NCBI GenBank assembly: GCA_030141605.1
Contig: JAQGDQ010000138.1
Location: 372,001-436,000, forward strand
Reading direction: 5' to 3'
Length of the DNA stretch: 64,000 bases
DNA from: Tubiluchus corallicola
Lineage: Eukaryota; Priapulida; Priapulimorpha; Priapulimorphida; Tubiluchidae
A program made the translations under genes and the position numbers. The notes under the pieces are model-generated. The model ran no database searches. It had not been told where the DNA came from and saw only the letters and a program-made list of their open reading frames with translations. Shown piece by piece: positions 1 to 13,000 of this stretch; the first letter of the stretch is position 1, and every line of letters starts with the position of its first letter.

Positions 1-877
1 AAACAATATTAAAAATCTAATTTTATAACCCCAAGTACACTTTTCTGGGTAGAAACTAGTACTGTAATTGTAAAAACTTGTATTTTCAAACTCCGATTGT
101 AGCTGGTGGAAGGAGTCATTTTGCTTCGGGTTTTTTCTATTGCCAAGCCCAGATCTTCATCAGAAAGGGTCATCTACTGGATTTAAACATAACTTCAATA
201 AGTTCTTCTTACAAAGTACGTAGCAACCAACATTTGCGCGGTTGCTAAGTGTGTTGCAGAAACGCGACAAAAAATAATGGCTTACTTTAACAGCGATTTC
301 TCAAGATTATGTTTTTCAGTGTATAGCGTGCACCTCAACTTCAATGTGGATATTCTCAGCATAGAACGATAACATAGCATGATTCTCATAGAATGCAGAT
401 TCAGTATATGTGAATAACAAGAAAAGCTTAACTGCCGACTTATGGACGATTTTGCTATGCAAGCACACATTTAAATTTCAGATTGATTGTACAAAAAATT
501 ATCTATTCACACGATAGAAAGCTAGACTGCAACACATGAATCATATAAATTTGAATTTAACAAAACAATGCTTCTAGCTGAGCCAGGAGGACAATTTAAG
601 AAACAGTAATTTAAATGAATAAAAAATCTTAATGAACGTATCTATCTACCATAACTTATTACAAGTTGACACATCACTTTGCATTGTTGAAAGAATCCAT
701 AATAGGTTCCAAAACATCTATTAATTGCAATCAAAGAATCTTTCTTTTATCTTGTGCAATGTTCTATTTGTTATATTTAATGTTGATGTTAATATTTAAT
801 GTTATATACACTAATGGCTTGCATCCATAAAAACATTTAACGAAAAATTTTCCTTCTGATAAAAAAACTATGCTCAC
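1..877. other. Intron after agrin exon 31, incomplete
   Basis: The agrin reading frame must continue past 878, but I find no exon here that fits the phase and LamG3 sequence. No other feature seen; plain AT-rich sequence. Confidence 0.6.
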
Positions 878-1006
878 CCATCTAAAACAGCTAGTGTCAA
901 GTAATCTCCTTTAATTGTCATTCCTTTCTTTTGTAAAAGAATCAAGCCATTTTTTGATGTAGTTCTGAATGTCAGCTGATATCGATTGCTCATTTGCCCC
1001 AAAATA
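878..1006 (-). CDS. AGRN: Agrin exon 31: LamG3, core; last exon visible
   Basis: Residues ~1575-1617. [20 protein letters not shown] and [12 protein letters not shown]. The donor GTGAGC leaves two bases of a Gly codon, so the gene must continue; the rest of LamG3 and the stop codon are not found in 1-877. Confidence 0.9.
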
Positions 1007-4000
1007 CTGAATGTACAAAACAAAAATAAATAAGTGTGGGAAGGAACATGTTTCAGCCTTCCCTGCATTTAATATAAAATTTAAGAAAAATCACCTTCAG
1101 CCGAGCAAATTGGAATAAAGTCTTATAAGTGCAATGTAGATTTCTGCAAGGTAAAACACTTGTAAATTCAAACTGAAAGCCAAGGCCACAATTTTTGATA
1201 TGTAAAACACTCGACCAAACAAAATCAGTGGCACTGGCTGATGGAGGTAAAGGGCAATGAAATGAAATGTTTCTGATCAACAATTGCTTAAGTTCGAAAA
1301 ATCTGTATCAAGAATTGAACATAACAAGCAGTGCTTGCGTTTAGTCTACTCACACTTTGTCAAAAAAGTTATTGTAATGAAGATATGTTTGACCATCGAA
1401 CTTTACTGGTTGATCCAACTCTCCATTTGACGCTACAGAGAAAAAAATTAGAAACTCCAGAACAACAACAAGATAATTATAATGAGAATATCACGTGAAA
1501 CCAAATGCTAATAAGATTGCATTTGTTCTACAATAATCCCCACAACGTTGACGCTTTGTGAATACTACTGCTGAGCAGAGCAAATAAAAAACTGTTTAGC
1601 ATTTACACGTAGTGTGACAAATAAGCAGTCTTAGTCTTAGAATATCTAGAAAGTCTATTAGCTAGGCTACAACTACATTGCAACATAAAACTTTACTGAA
1701 CACATGTTTAATAAAGAAGAGATAATGAATCACAAATTTTTTATTTTGATAATATGAATTTATTGAATATGGTGTACACTTCCAGTTTGTTTCAAAATGC
1801 TAAATGATAGCGACATCAAATAAAACAGCAATCATTAACTTACTTTTCTCACAAGCCTTTCCCATGTATTCTGGGGGACACTTGCACATAAAGTCGTTCA
1901 AGTTAGGGATGCAAGTTCCGCCATGAAGACAAGGAGACTCTTGGTGACACGGAGGCCCCACATAACGCGCAATTGCAAAATTATCTGTAGCCCCAAAAAG
2001 CAAATCCTCTGAAATTCAACAAGAACTAAATAGTAATGTAAAAAAATTTTAATGTTTTGGCTTCTCTGCTGAAAGAAGGAGAACCAAGAATGTTTACATA
2101 GCAGGGACAATTAGTAGACGGGTTTGTTATTTAAAAACTAGAGGCAAATCAGAAGCAAAAACAGTTAGAAGCCAGAGCCCTTCAAACATATGAGTGAATG
2201 ACAAATCTGTGTTTCTAAGTTAGATGACAGAGTCTAAATTAGGTGAGATTCATAAATCTTGGTTGGGAGCTAATGAAGAAAAGGCTACTTCAATTTTAAA
2301 TGTAATAAAGTTTTCTAATTTCACCTAAGAACTTAGTAACACAGATAATTTAATGAATTCCATCCGAAGTGTTTCAGTTTTGAATTTTTGGTGTGCAGCT
2401 TGGCCATTAATGTACTCCCATTAAATACAGAAAGTGAACTTTTGTTTGACATTGCAATAGGACTTAACCCAAGCAAATGTCTGCTTAGGTAACACGCTGC
2501 AAAGGTTTAGCTATTTGGTTGGTGCAAAACGTGAAAAAGCATAAAAAAATATTAATAGTTAAATTACTGTACCACTTACCAATGACAATTCCGCTGATGA
2601 ACATACGCTGAATCGCACCTTTCAATCCTGTCACTACACCAGACTCTGTGGAAACTTTACTTAAGTCCTTGAACCCACCAATGGACAATGGAAGATTCAG
2701 ATTCAGCTCATTTCTTGGGGGCTAAAACAGTATACAAAATAATTAGAGAAACAATATTTTCAGTGATGAAAGTTATACAGTAGCTGACACAGATGTTTTA
2801 TGTAATAAGTAACAAATGATTGTGAAACTGTCGTGTGAGACTTTACAACAAAAATAACAAGCTTATCCTAAGATTCTAAATTTCTGAATAAGATCCATTT
2901 GTGAAATATAAAACAACTTTTTTGGTTTGAATTAATTTGAAAACAACAGTATTGACATAAGAATTCTCAATGGCAACTTGATATTGATTTAAAACAAATG
3001 CTGGTTCTATATCACATTTTAGTGATATAGAACCAGCTAAATTTTTAGTTTCAAGCCAAACGAAGGAAAATATTTTTGAACCATTGGCAAAAAATAACTA
3101 TATATTTTGTGAACAGAGAACATAAAAATGAAGTCACCCCTGAACTGCCTTCAACGGGTTCCTCGCCATTGACACGTAAAGTTCCCAATCTGTTAATGCG
3201 GCTGATAACAACTTTATGCCATTGGTTGAGTGTAAGTGGCTCACGACTCCTGTACATAATATATTGCAAATAAAGTAATTCTCAGTGTAAGCAACATATT
3301 TGAAATGCAATAGTAAATCTTATGTATTCTTCTTCCCACAATCCCCTTCTCTGGACACCAGCAATTTAAACAAGAAACCTTATCACAAAGAAGCATGCCA
3401 ATCTATGCAGTTTTTATAATAAACTTGTGAGACATAAATTTCAGACTTTTGAGGATGATGCTGGTAGAAAAAGATCAGTTTGAAATTTAAGAAGCCAAAA
3501 TTTTCAGAAGCTAAATGATGAAAAATGGTAGAAAATAAAGGTTTGGTTTTCTGTTATACTGACTGCCACCATCAGAATTACAGGTGACAGAATTTAAAAA
3601 ACAGAATGACTATGCTATTAATTCTGCTAGTCATAATGCAGAATCAAGACGACAAACAAATCAAAGTCTATGATTGCAACTTCTCGGTGAATAAGGATTA
3701 TTACTATCGAATGTTCAGAGCCGATTACTGTTTCTGTTTTAAATCTACAATAAAAGTAAAAAAAAGCCAAGACACACATACACTTACAATACATAATATG
3801 AAAACTAGTGATGAAATATTTCGTTACAGGTAATTATTTCTTATTCCTTTTCAAACGCGACTAAAACTATCATGCAGTTCAGAGATGAAAACTGAAAAAT
3901 GTGAAAATGCCGAAAAATATTCTTAAGCTAGAGCTGTAATGAGTAACATATGCAATACTAAGGCTGAATTATTCAGAAATTAAAATGACATCAGTACCAT

Positions 4001-7000
4001 AACAGTATTACAAAAAGCAAATACTAAAGTAAATGTAAAAAGCGAAGACATACGTTATGTTTGCTGTTCCACTTCCCAAATTAAACCGGAAATTGACATA
4101 TCCGTCGATGAGATTAAGTGAAACAAAGTCGCCTTTTCCATTTGCCAGTTGACCATTATATAACAGCATGCCATTAGGTGAATATGCCATGTACCAGATT
4201 TCAATAGTTAGAGAAAGTCCCACGTTGCTGTTTAATCTTGGTCTTTCTATGTAAGAACGCCCGTTAAATTCTGGTATGAACATCTGATGTTTCTCGGGAA
4301 TCACTGTAAACAGAACAGAACACAGGTAGTAGAAAATAAAAATGCTAACGAAACTATTTTTTCAGTGGGTCCACCTGCCATTTCACTCCATGGATGATGC
4401 AATTCTAAAATGGCAGAATTGTTCTGCTTAGCAACAAAAATTTCTAAATGCTGAAAAACAATTTTGAAAACCAACAGCACTGCACACTACTTGGAGCCAT
4501 CTGCATTGCTTAGTCTTTAACTACTTCAGGACCACAAGAGGTGCTGCATTTTACAACTGTTCATGAAAAACTGCTCTCACTAAGCAGCAGTTACACTATA
4601 TTTGATAATCTTTGTAGATTTCTACTCCGCACACAGTAGATTTTCATGCAAAGTTATACGTGAAATGCATTTGCTTACCTTAGACAAATTAAAAATCGAT
4701 TTTTGATGAATAAAGTGAAAAAAGCTTTCAGTAACTGCAGTGTTTGCACTGACAAAGTACAGTATCACTTGCGTGAAATCAGCTAATGTAGAAACTTCCA
4801 ACTATTCACACACAATACTCTGATGCACTTTGGCCCCAAATCTACTGGATTTTAAGGAGAAGTTTCTGTTAAAATACGAAACGACCTTGGTTTGTCCTTG
4901 GCTGATTGACTGATTTTTCCTGGAATAGCCACAGAACACTGCACAGCTTGGGCTGTAGCAAGCAGGCGATCAATAAAATAGTGTGTACGATCACGCAATG
5001 TTATGCCAGACTAAGCTACTCAGTACGTTAAGTTGGAGTGCCGGAAAAGGGTGTTTTTTTCTTAAATTTATCCAATTAAATCACTTATAAATGTTTAAAC
5101 AAATAACACGATTGAATAGAGCAGTACCTAATTTGTAATCACTTAGTTACATCTGTCCTCATACAGTAGCAGAAAAGTCATATTCTCGTGAGACCTATTT
5201 TGAATGGCGCGGTCCTGAAGGAGTTAATACGCATAAGACCAAATTAATTTCTATCAAGCTTAGTTTTTTGTCTTTATTGAACAAATCATCATAACGACAC
5301 AGACTAACTGGAAAATACGAGTAACAAAGCACTGACTCATAAGTCATAGCACTTCATATCCACTCCTCTTGCTAAAAGATATCTTTTTAGAGGCATTTCT
5401 TTAATAATGAGTCAGGATCCAATCTCAGCAAAGACATCATTATTGGGTAGGCCAAATCACTGAAACTTCACTCTGGCTTGCAGTTTGCCAAACTACATAA
5501 AAAAATAATGCCTACATCACTGCTGCCAAGTGTCCAGTAATATGGACTTGTTGATTTACTGCCTATACATAAAAATGATAATTCTTGCTAGCATACTCAC
5601 AATCTTCACACAGATCACCAGTTCGACCTGCAGAACATTTACAAGTGAATCCTCCTTGAGGTAGAGTAACACAGGTAGAGCCCATGTAGCATGGACTTAG
5701 CATGCAGGTATCAAGTGTATTTTCACATACTCTCCCTAGAATATAAACAGGACAAAATATTAATGAGTTTTGACATACAAATTGGAAAATACGAGTAAAA
5801 GAACAATGATTAATATGGTACATTGTATCAATACTCCTAGTCCAGACAAATGTCACAGTATGTTCTTCATATAGCTTGCAAAATCAAGAAAAATCATTTC
5901 CACCTGCAACAAAGCAGGTATCATAATAAAAATGATGAGTAGATATATGAGTTAAAAATGGCTAAACTACAAGTTTGGCAATTAACACTTACTCAGTTTA
6001 TAATGCCAAACTCGGAGTGGATAGATTTTGGTAAAGTACTCATTTACCTTAAGTAGTCTCTAACAATTGACAAGTTTCAAAATTAAAAGTCAACCTTCCT
6101 AAAAAGCCTGCACTGTCTTTTCCTGACTCGAAAATACTATATTATAATAATTATGTTCAATGATGAGAAGATTTTCGAATTGTGCCTAATAATGGTCTGG
6201 CAAATAATAGCAAATCTCCCTTTTAAGTCTAATCAAAACTGTATCTGTGTAGTACTCAGCCCTGCTTGTGATCTGTGTATATTTACAAATTTATCAGTGT
6301 GTGATAAGTGTAATTAAAGCCAAATGTGATGTAATATCTTATTAGTCAAGGGGTAGTCTTTAATGCATTATACACAAATTCAACAGAGTTTCTTATCTCA
6401 ATTTATGCTATTCAGTGACATTCTCTAAAATCCTATCTCACCCCAAGAGTTTTGCCTACCAGTGAATCCTTCTAAACACATGCAGCTGAAATTTTCTTCA
6501 TCCTTTTTCAAACATGTAGCTCCATTCTTACAAGGAAGGCTGCTGCAAGGATTATTACCACACTCTCCTGAATTTGAATAATGATAAATGTTAAGTGAAT
6601 TTGAAACTATTTTTATGCAAATACGAGTGCATAATCGATGTACATGAATGAAAGCATATTTGTTGATCTTTGCAGATAGATAGGCAACGATGCCTAGGTG
6701 CACAAAAAATTAAACGCAGCAGTCAAAATATCAGGATAGCGACATGCAAGACTAAATGCATCTGAACAAATGTTGTCATTTAAAAATTGCACAAAAAGAC
6801 TAGTTAAACACAAAAAGTCAGGGTGATAGAGTGACAAAGGCATTAATTAGGCATCATTTGCTGCTTTACCTGATGAAAGATGACAGAATAAATTAACACT
6901 AAAGATAAGTACCTATTTCTGATCCATCTATGACATCTCGAGACCCTGGGTAAAACAAAGCATATTCCCTGTCATTGATTTTGAGAGATCGCACACAACC

Positions 7001-10000
7001 GACCAGACCCAAAGTGGCACCTATATTTTTCATAACCCTGAAAATACATTTATTGCTAATAATAAAAAATTTATTTACAGTAATAAAGCAGGGCTATAGT
7101 TAACGCAGTGGCAAACTAAATGAGGCAATTAACTCACGGTGGTAATCATGATGAACATATCGCCCAAAATTCTTTATTACTGAAACTATAAAGAGTCCAA
7201 AGCTGCTATATTAAAGAAATTGCGAGCATCAAAACTTTTGTAATTGGATTTTAAGTTCCAGTACAGATCGTCATCGATTTACGATCATAATTGATTCTGG
7301 CTCGTTGGTCTGTACGTGTGCGTGCATGTGGGCGTGTGTGTACTCCAACTAAGTATGGTTGCAAATTGAGCAGTCATAAGTTGCATAGGTTGTAAGGTGA
7401 GTCGACGATTACCTGTAATAACAAATTACATTAGCTACACATACTCTGGTGACATGTCTGGTACATAGCCCAAGTACATCGGTTCCCTCAAGTCTAATGA
7501 CTGTAGTCTTCCGGCACTCTTTCCTGTCTCCGCCTCTACACCATCAACTGATAGAAGACCATCTTTTTTGAATCTCTTCAATGTTACCTTGTAGAATTTA
7601 CGCAACTCCAGTTTATTTTGGGACTTTATGACCACTGGACCATCACCCAAATCAAATCTGAAAAATATTACAAAGAGCAGTGTTTTATGTCAAACTCTGC
7701 AGAACATCTCATTATATTGCCAAGTTATTACACATTCAACTGATATAGAAACAATGAAGAAATAGGTGAAGTATTCGACAATCGAATACTTTTGACGTAT
7801 GAATAGTTCATATTTGAAGTTACATCCACATAAACTCATACCAGTGCCAAAATTTGGAACTTGGGATATCACTCTCAATGGCTTTTAATACACATAATAC
7901 TTAGATAAGATAACAACAGCAGAATCTGAATAATTCGGATACCATGTAACTTGTAGCACACAAAAATACTCCGCCTGTTTAACCCTTAATTCAAGAACAA
8001 TTTAGTAATCACACTAAATCAAAACTTCACTTTACAGAAAAATGAAGCACATACATCAGAGGCTACCGTTAATACATTTGTATCATTAAAACTCTTTTTA
8101 AAAATAACAATAGAAAGATTTTTGTTGGAAAATTGTGACATCATCTAATTAAATTTTGAAAGCTGCAACATACCTGTACTCCAAAAAACGCTTTCGCACA
8201 GCAAGAGAAATGAAATCGCCCGAGCCATCTGCATTTTGCCCATTATAGAGGATAATGCCGTCATCAGCCAATGTACGAAAATCAATTTCAATTGTAACCT
8301 AATTAAGAAACACTTAATAATGAAGAGTCATTCCTATTTTGAAATTCCATCTGCTTTGCACTCAAATAAAAATAAGCAAATGCATTGATTTAGTTATTAC
8401 ATTCTAATATACAGTTTCGGTAAAGTGCAAATCATTCTGACTTTGGCGACTTAATCAGGCAATTAAAAGCAAATGCTTGATTTTACCATTTACAATCCAT
8501 TTTAAAAAGGCTTACAATAAATGCCAATACAAAAGAAACAAACTTCGATAAATTTAGCTGTGTCATGTAAGAGCAACTATATTGACTGATGTTTTTATCT
8601 TTACCTGAGTATAAGCGTTCATTGTACTAAATTTCATCCACGACATTCCACTAAATGCTGGTTTATTGAACTGACGATCTGCAAGAAAAAAAATCATTTT
8701 TATCCCAGTGCACTTTTTGTTGCAAATAGACAGACATATTTATAATATCTACGTGGTCAAAAATATTAAGTTCAAAGAAACCTTTTAATAGAAAATAACA
8801 GTATCAAAATAACAGCTAAAACAAACAAAATAGGTTTAATAGTAGACATGACATTGGTAATTTCTACCTTTAATGTCTCAATGAATGGGCTACTTTTTAT
8901 AAACAAAGATATCACGTTTAATCATTCTTACTGACTCGAACAATTTTCATTGCACGCTATAGTCAAAGTTTATTGAACAGCCTACGACTATTACACATTT
9001 GAGAAAGTCTGCTAATAAATGAATGAAAAATGATTCATATACATTAATAAAGTAATGGTAAAATATTACCAATAGACACATACAATGACTAGCATTTATC
9101 ATCATTAAGAACTCAATATACCTTCGGAGCAAGTTCTGCCACTTTTGCCAATAGGACACAGGCACACAAACCCTGACTCGGGATCATTCATGCACGTTGC
9201 GGTATTCATACACGGAGCAGCCTCACATGTAGAAAGTGACTGCGCTGGTGTGTCTACCTCAGCTACAAAGCAACACACACAAAATAACATGCAACGCATG
9301 CTAGGTTAGTTAAAGAGGAATCATGCTAATTGTCACAAATTAGCTAAGAAGATCTACGGAGCTTGCAAAATCCAACAATGTATTTCTAAGGCAATTTCAC
9401 TAAGTTACATTTGATTTCAACCATGAAAAGTTCTCTAATTTAATTGGATTTCCAGCATTGCTATGTCTCTCTAGTGTTTTAGTAATAACAGATTACCTAA
9501 TTAGTGTTTAGGCAGAATTACAACTACATATACTGTGAATGTACTGAATGGAAAACTCTAATTCATTCAGTTATATTCACTCATAATACTGGATTGCTCG
9601 CATGATACAAGCTCACACTAGCACCAAAATTTAGACAATTTAAAGGAGAAATGATTAGATAGTCATGATTCATGAAAGATAAACAATTAAGGGTTTGATT
9701 TAATCGTAAATCACATACAGAAGTGTAAAAGCCGTTGTCATGATGTGTTATTTTTTAATGCTTCATGAAAATTAGAAAATTCAATTTTTCCAGGCAGTTA
9801 CTTATGAATTATAGTACATTATTTTTTCAGGTATTTGGAAGAAACTATGGAAATGAAAGAAAGATGTGGATTTAGCTCCTACAGTACTTGTTTTGCTGCC
9901 AATGGACAGAAGGAAGTCTACAGCACCCATCATCAACTTTATTTACAAAGTTTGAAATAAATAAATATTTTTTTCACAAATAAAAGCTAATGAGAGGCAT

Positions 10001-13000
10001 CCTTGTTGTAGACATCTATATCTGTGCCATTTGACCTCAGTGTTAGTTAACATTACATAATAAGTAATTACAACAACAATCAAATTTTAGTACTTAGCAT
10101 ATGCCACAAAAACTAAACATAGTCAGTCACAACATAACAAACTCTTACATGTATTCTCACTATATTCTTTCGTAGTCACGTTTAAGAAGCTATACTGCTC
10201 TGAAACAAATTGTAACTTAAAGCTAAAACTAAAAGCTGGTACATGTCAAATCAGTCGACACCACTTTTAAACCAGATGCTTTGCAAGGCAAGCAAACAGC
10301 TAAACTAAAAAAGGTTTTCTTCGGTGAATTCCCATGAATTTGGAAAATCAAATATTTGGGTATGAAGTCAAACCTGTGACATACAGCATTACCAAGCCAA
10401 GTCAAACACAAATCACTTCCAATGTAAGACTTTTGCATATGTATAACAAAAAAGAACCCAGATTTTGTTCACATTTATTAAAATTCCAACTCCTCCCATG
10501 TTTTTATTTATCATTGTTTATGATGTGCCTTTCTTTTTAAAAACGATTTGTTTCAGTTAGAAAATTATTAGTTCATTCTGGCTATGCAAATCAAAATTTG
10601 GCTGAGAGTGGACAAAAATTCTCATTTGGCCTAGACAAGTTTAATGACAGCACTAAAAACTAAACGACTTGACCCAGTTCTATAGTAGTAAATTAAGCAT
10701 CACGAACAAAAGGACATGAAAGCTTCATAAAGTATTCTCATCGCTCATGTGAGACATAACAGGGAGGAATTTCTTACTATTTTATGATAAATCTTGAAAT
10801 AATATTTTTTACATTTTTTCAAGGCATTAAGTACTCACCTATACACACATCCTTATTTGGACCAACTGCATAATGTTTTGGACATTGGCAAGTCCCTCTA
10901 TTACAGTCAGATAATGGAACAGCACAATCAAATCTGCTAAAACATGTGTCTCCGATAAACCCTGCAAATAAACTATAGAATTAGTAAACTACATACAGTG
11001 AAAATATTCAAGATGTTAAAGAAAAAATAAAGCAGAAATTTTATTATATGAAGGGTATTCAATAGATAATAGTATTTTAACAAAAAAATCAATAAAAGTT
11101 TTTTAACAATTCTGCACATTGCAACTTGGAATCCAGCACTCAACATGTAGGGTCTACACAATCTCAATGGTTGTGGGGAGACTGTAACCTGTCTCATTAT
11201 CATGGACAAATCTCTAAGATGAGACACTGAACCGAACGAAGTATCTTAGCAATGTTCGGATTTTTGTTATATATATAGTTTCTATATACTTCTCTGAGGT
11301 AAACAGCTGGAATCAGTATGCCGAATGAAACTGTTCAAAGCGACTATCGACCTGGTAATTCACCCACCCATTCACTGACCAGTTTTAGTGCCATTCTTAA
11401 CTTTAGTTGCCAGGCACATGCCAAGACAACTCTGTCATACTCATTGCCTTGACATGACATTAGACAAACTAATAAACAAGGAAGCAATTAACACAGTGTT
11501 AGCTCTTATGCTCAGATAGTCAGATTTAGTATTGACACTCTTACACTTCACTTTGCTTACTAGCGAAAAAAGTCAAGCATACCTTATTTCGCTTTGCTCA
11601 GTATCTGTCACTAAATCAACTATATTTATAATACAATGTCAAACTAATTTCCTAGCAGTAAGTTGCCTAAATAAGAGAACGTAAATAAAAAAACTTTTAA
11701 ATACACACCTCTTGGCCTGTAGGTTACCACTGTACTTATAGTGCCTGCAGTAGTATCTGTGACATCTGGGGTAACTTTTATTACACCAGGAATAATCTCT
11801 TGTTGTTCTCTAGTAGAAGTGGTGCGCTTTACAGTGGTGTGCATAAGTGGAGATGAGGTAGTTGTCAGAGGTGCTAATGTGGGTTCTAAACAAAAAATTG
11901 CCAAATTAGTGGAAAAGTTTCTGCCCATTACATTCTGGTTACAGTCAAAATAGACATAAGCAAAGATTTCATTACTTAATCAAAACAAACTAATTAATGA
12001 ACCAATAACTACTTCAGTAACAAAGTTCATTCAAAATGTATACAAAGTCCTGTTTCAGCATTTATATAACAACATTCTATGAACAATATCCAATTTTGTC
12101 ATAACTCCCTAAAATCAGCTTATTAATACCTCTCCAAAACATCCAACTCCATGTTACCCAAGTTTCACATCAGCTAATAACCAGTGTTGTAGTCAAGTCT
12201 TTTTCAGCTCAAGTCCAAATAGAGTCTCAAGTCCTTGGGGTTCAAGTTCGAGCCAAGTCTCGTGTCACAATGCCCAAATGCGACACAAGCATTTTAAAAA
12301 AAGGCTGTGTAAGAATATTTTGAATTTCTCTGATAGTTAAATGCATGTATAATGTCATAATAACCCGAAAAAGTTTTTAGCCAAATGTAGGTGTAATCAC
12401 AGCGGGTGAATATAGAGACTTCAAGAATTCACTTTAAGCATAATATGCAAATATATCCTCGAACAACAGACACAGACAAAAAAATGCGTGAGTGAAACTG
12501 TTTTAAATGTTTTTCGTATGTAAGAAGGTAATAATTGCTTAGTTATAACACCAGTAATTATTATTTGTTTGACTGTCCATGGAATTCAAGTCATTAGTCA
12601 AGTCCAGTGCTTTGTCATTTCAAGTCCGAGTCAAGTTACGAGTTTTCTATTACAAATCGGAGTCAAGTCTCTAGTCAGTGACATATGAATCCAAATAGAA
12701 TCCGAGTCTAAAGCAAATTGCGAGTCAAAGCCAGACTGGAGTACTTCAACACTCCTAACTACAGGTTTTTTAAAAACAAGACAGTTTTACTGATAAAAAG
12801 AAAATTTACCTCAGGTTTTGCATACAAGAGTTAAATATTCCTCACTATAGTCATCAAACACTTTCTGTTACATAAGACCACTACTTACCTAAACAAGGAC
12901 CAAGAGAGGAAACCACGATGTCTCTTTGATATCGACAAGCAATGAGCTGTAGCTGACACTCTGAGCCATACGTCTGCCCATCAGAACCGCACACTACAAT

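Larger units (their letters stand above)
1007..8604. other. Short introns among agrin exons 21-31
   Basis: Introns at 1007-1353, 1433-1843, 2009-2579, 2722-3137, 3250-4053, 4304-5600, 5736-6459, 6568-6912, 7038-7444, 7658-8173 and 8299-8604. Apart from the hairpin at 3001 and the element at 4517 they show only AT-rich sequence. A short GT-rich patch lies near 7315-7340. Confidence 0.7.
8679..11708. other. Introns among agrin exons 17-20
   Basis: Introns 8679-9121, 9263-10838 and 10962-11708. I searched the last two for SEA-domain coding sequence in either phase and saw none. No repeats recognised. Confidence 0.6.

Noticed and set aside
1053-1283. Open frame between LamG3 exons as a possible agrin exon
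   Set aside because: No LamG similarity; phase already joins directly between exons 30 and 31.
3606-3833. 75-codon plus-strand frame in an agrin intron as a second nested gene
   Set aside because: No signal peptide with cysteine pattern, no splice partners; unlike the supported nested gene at 19743.
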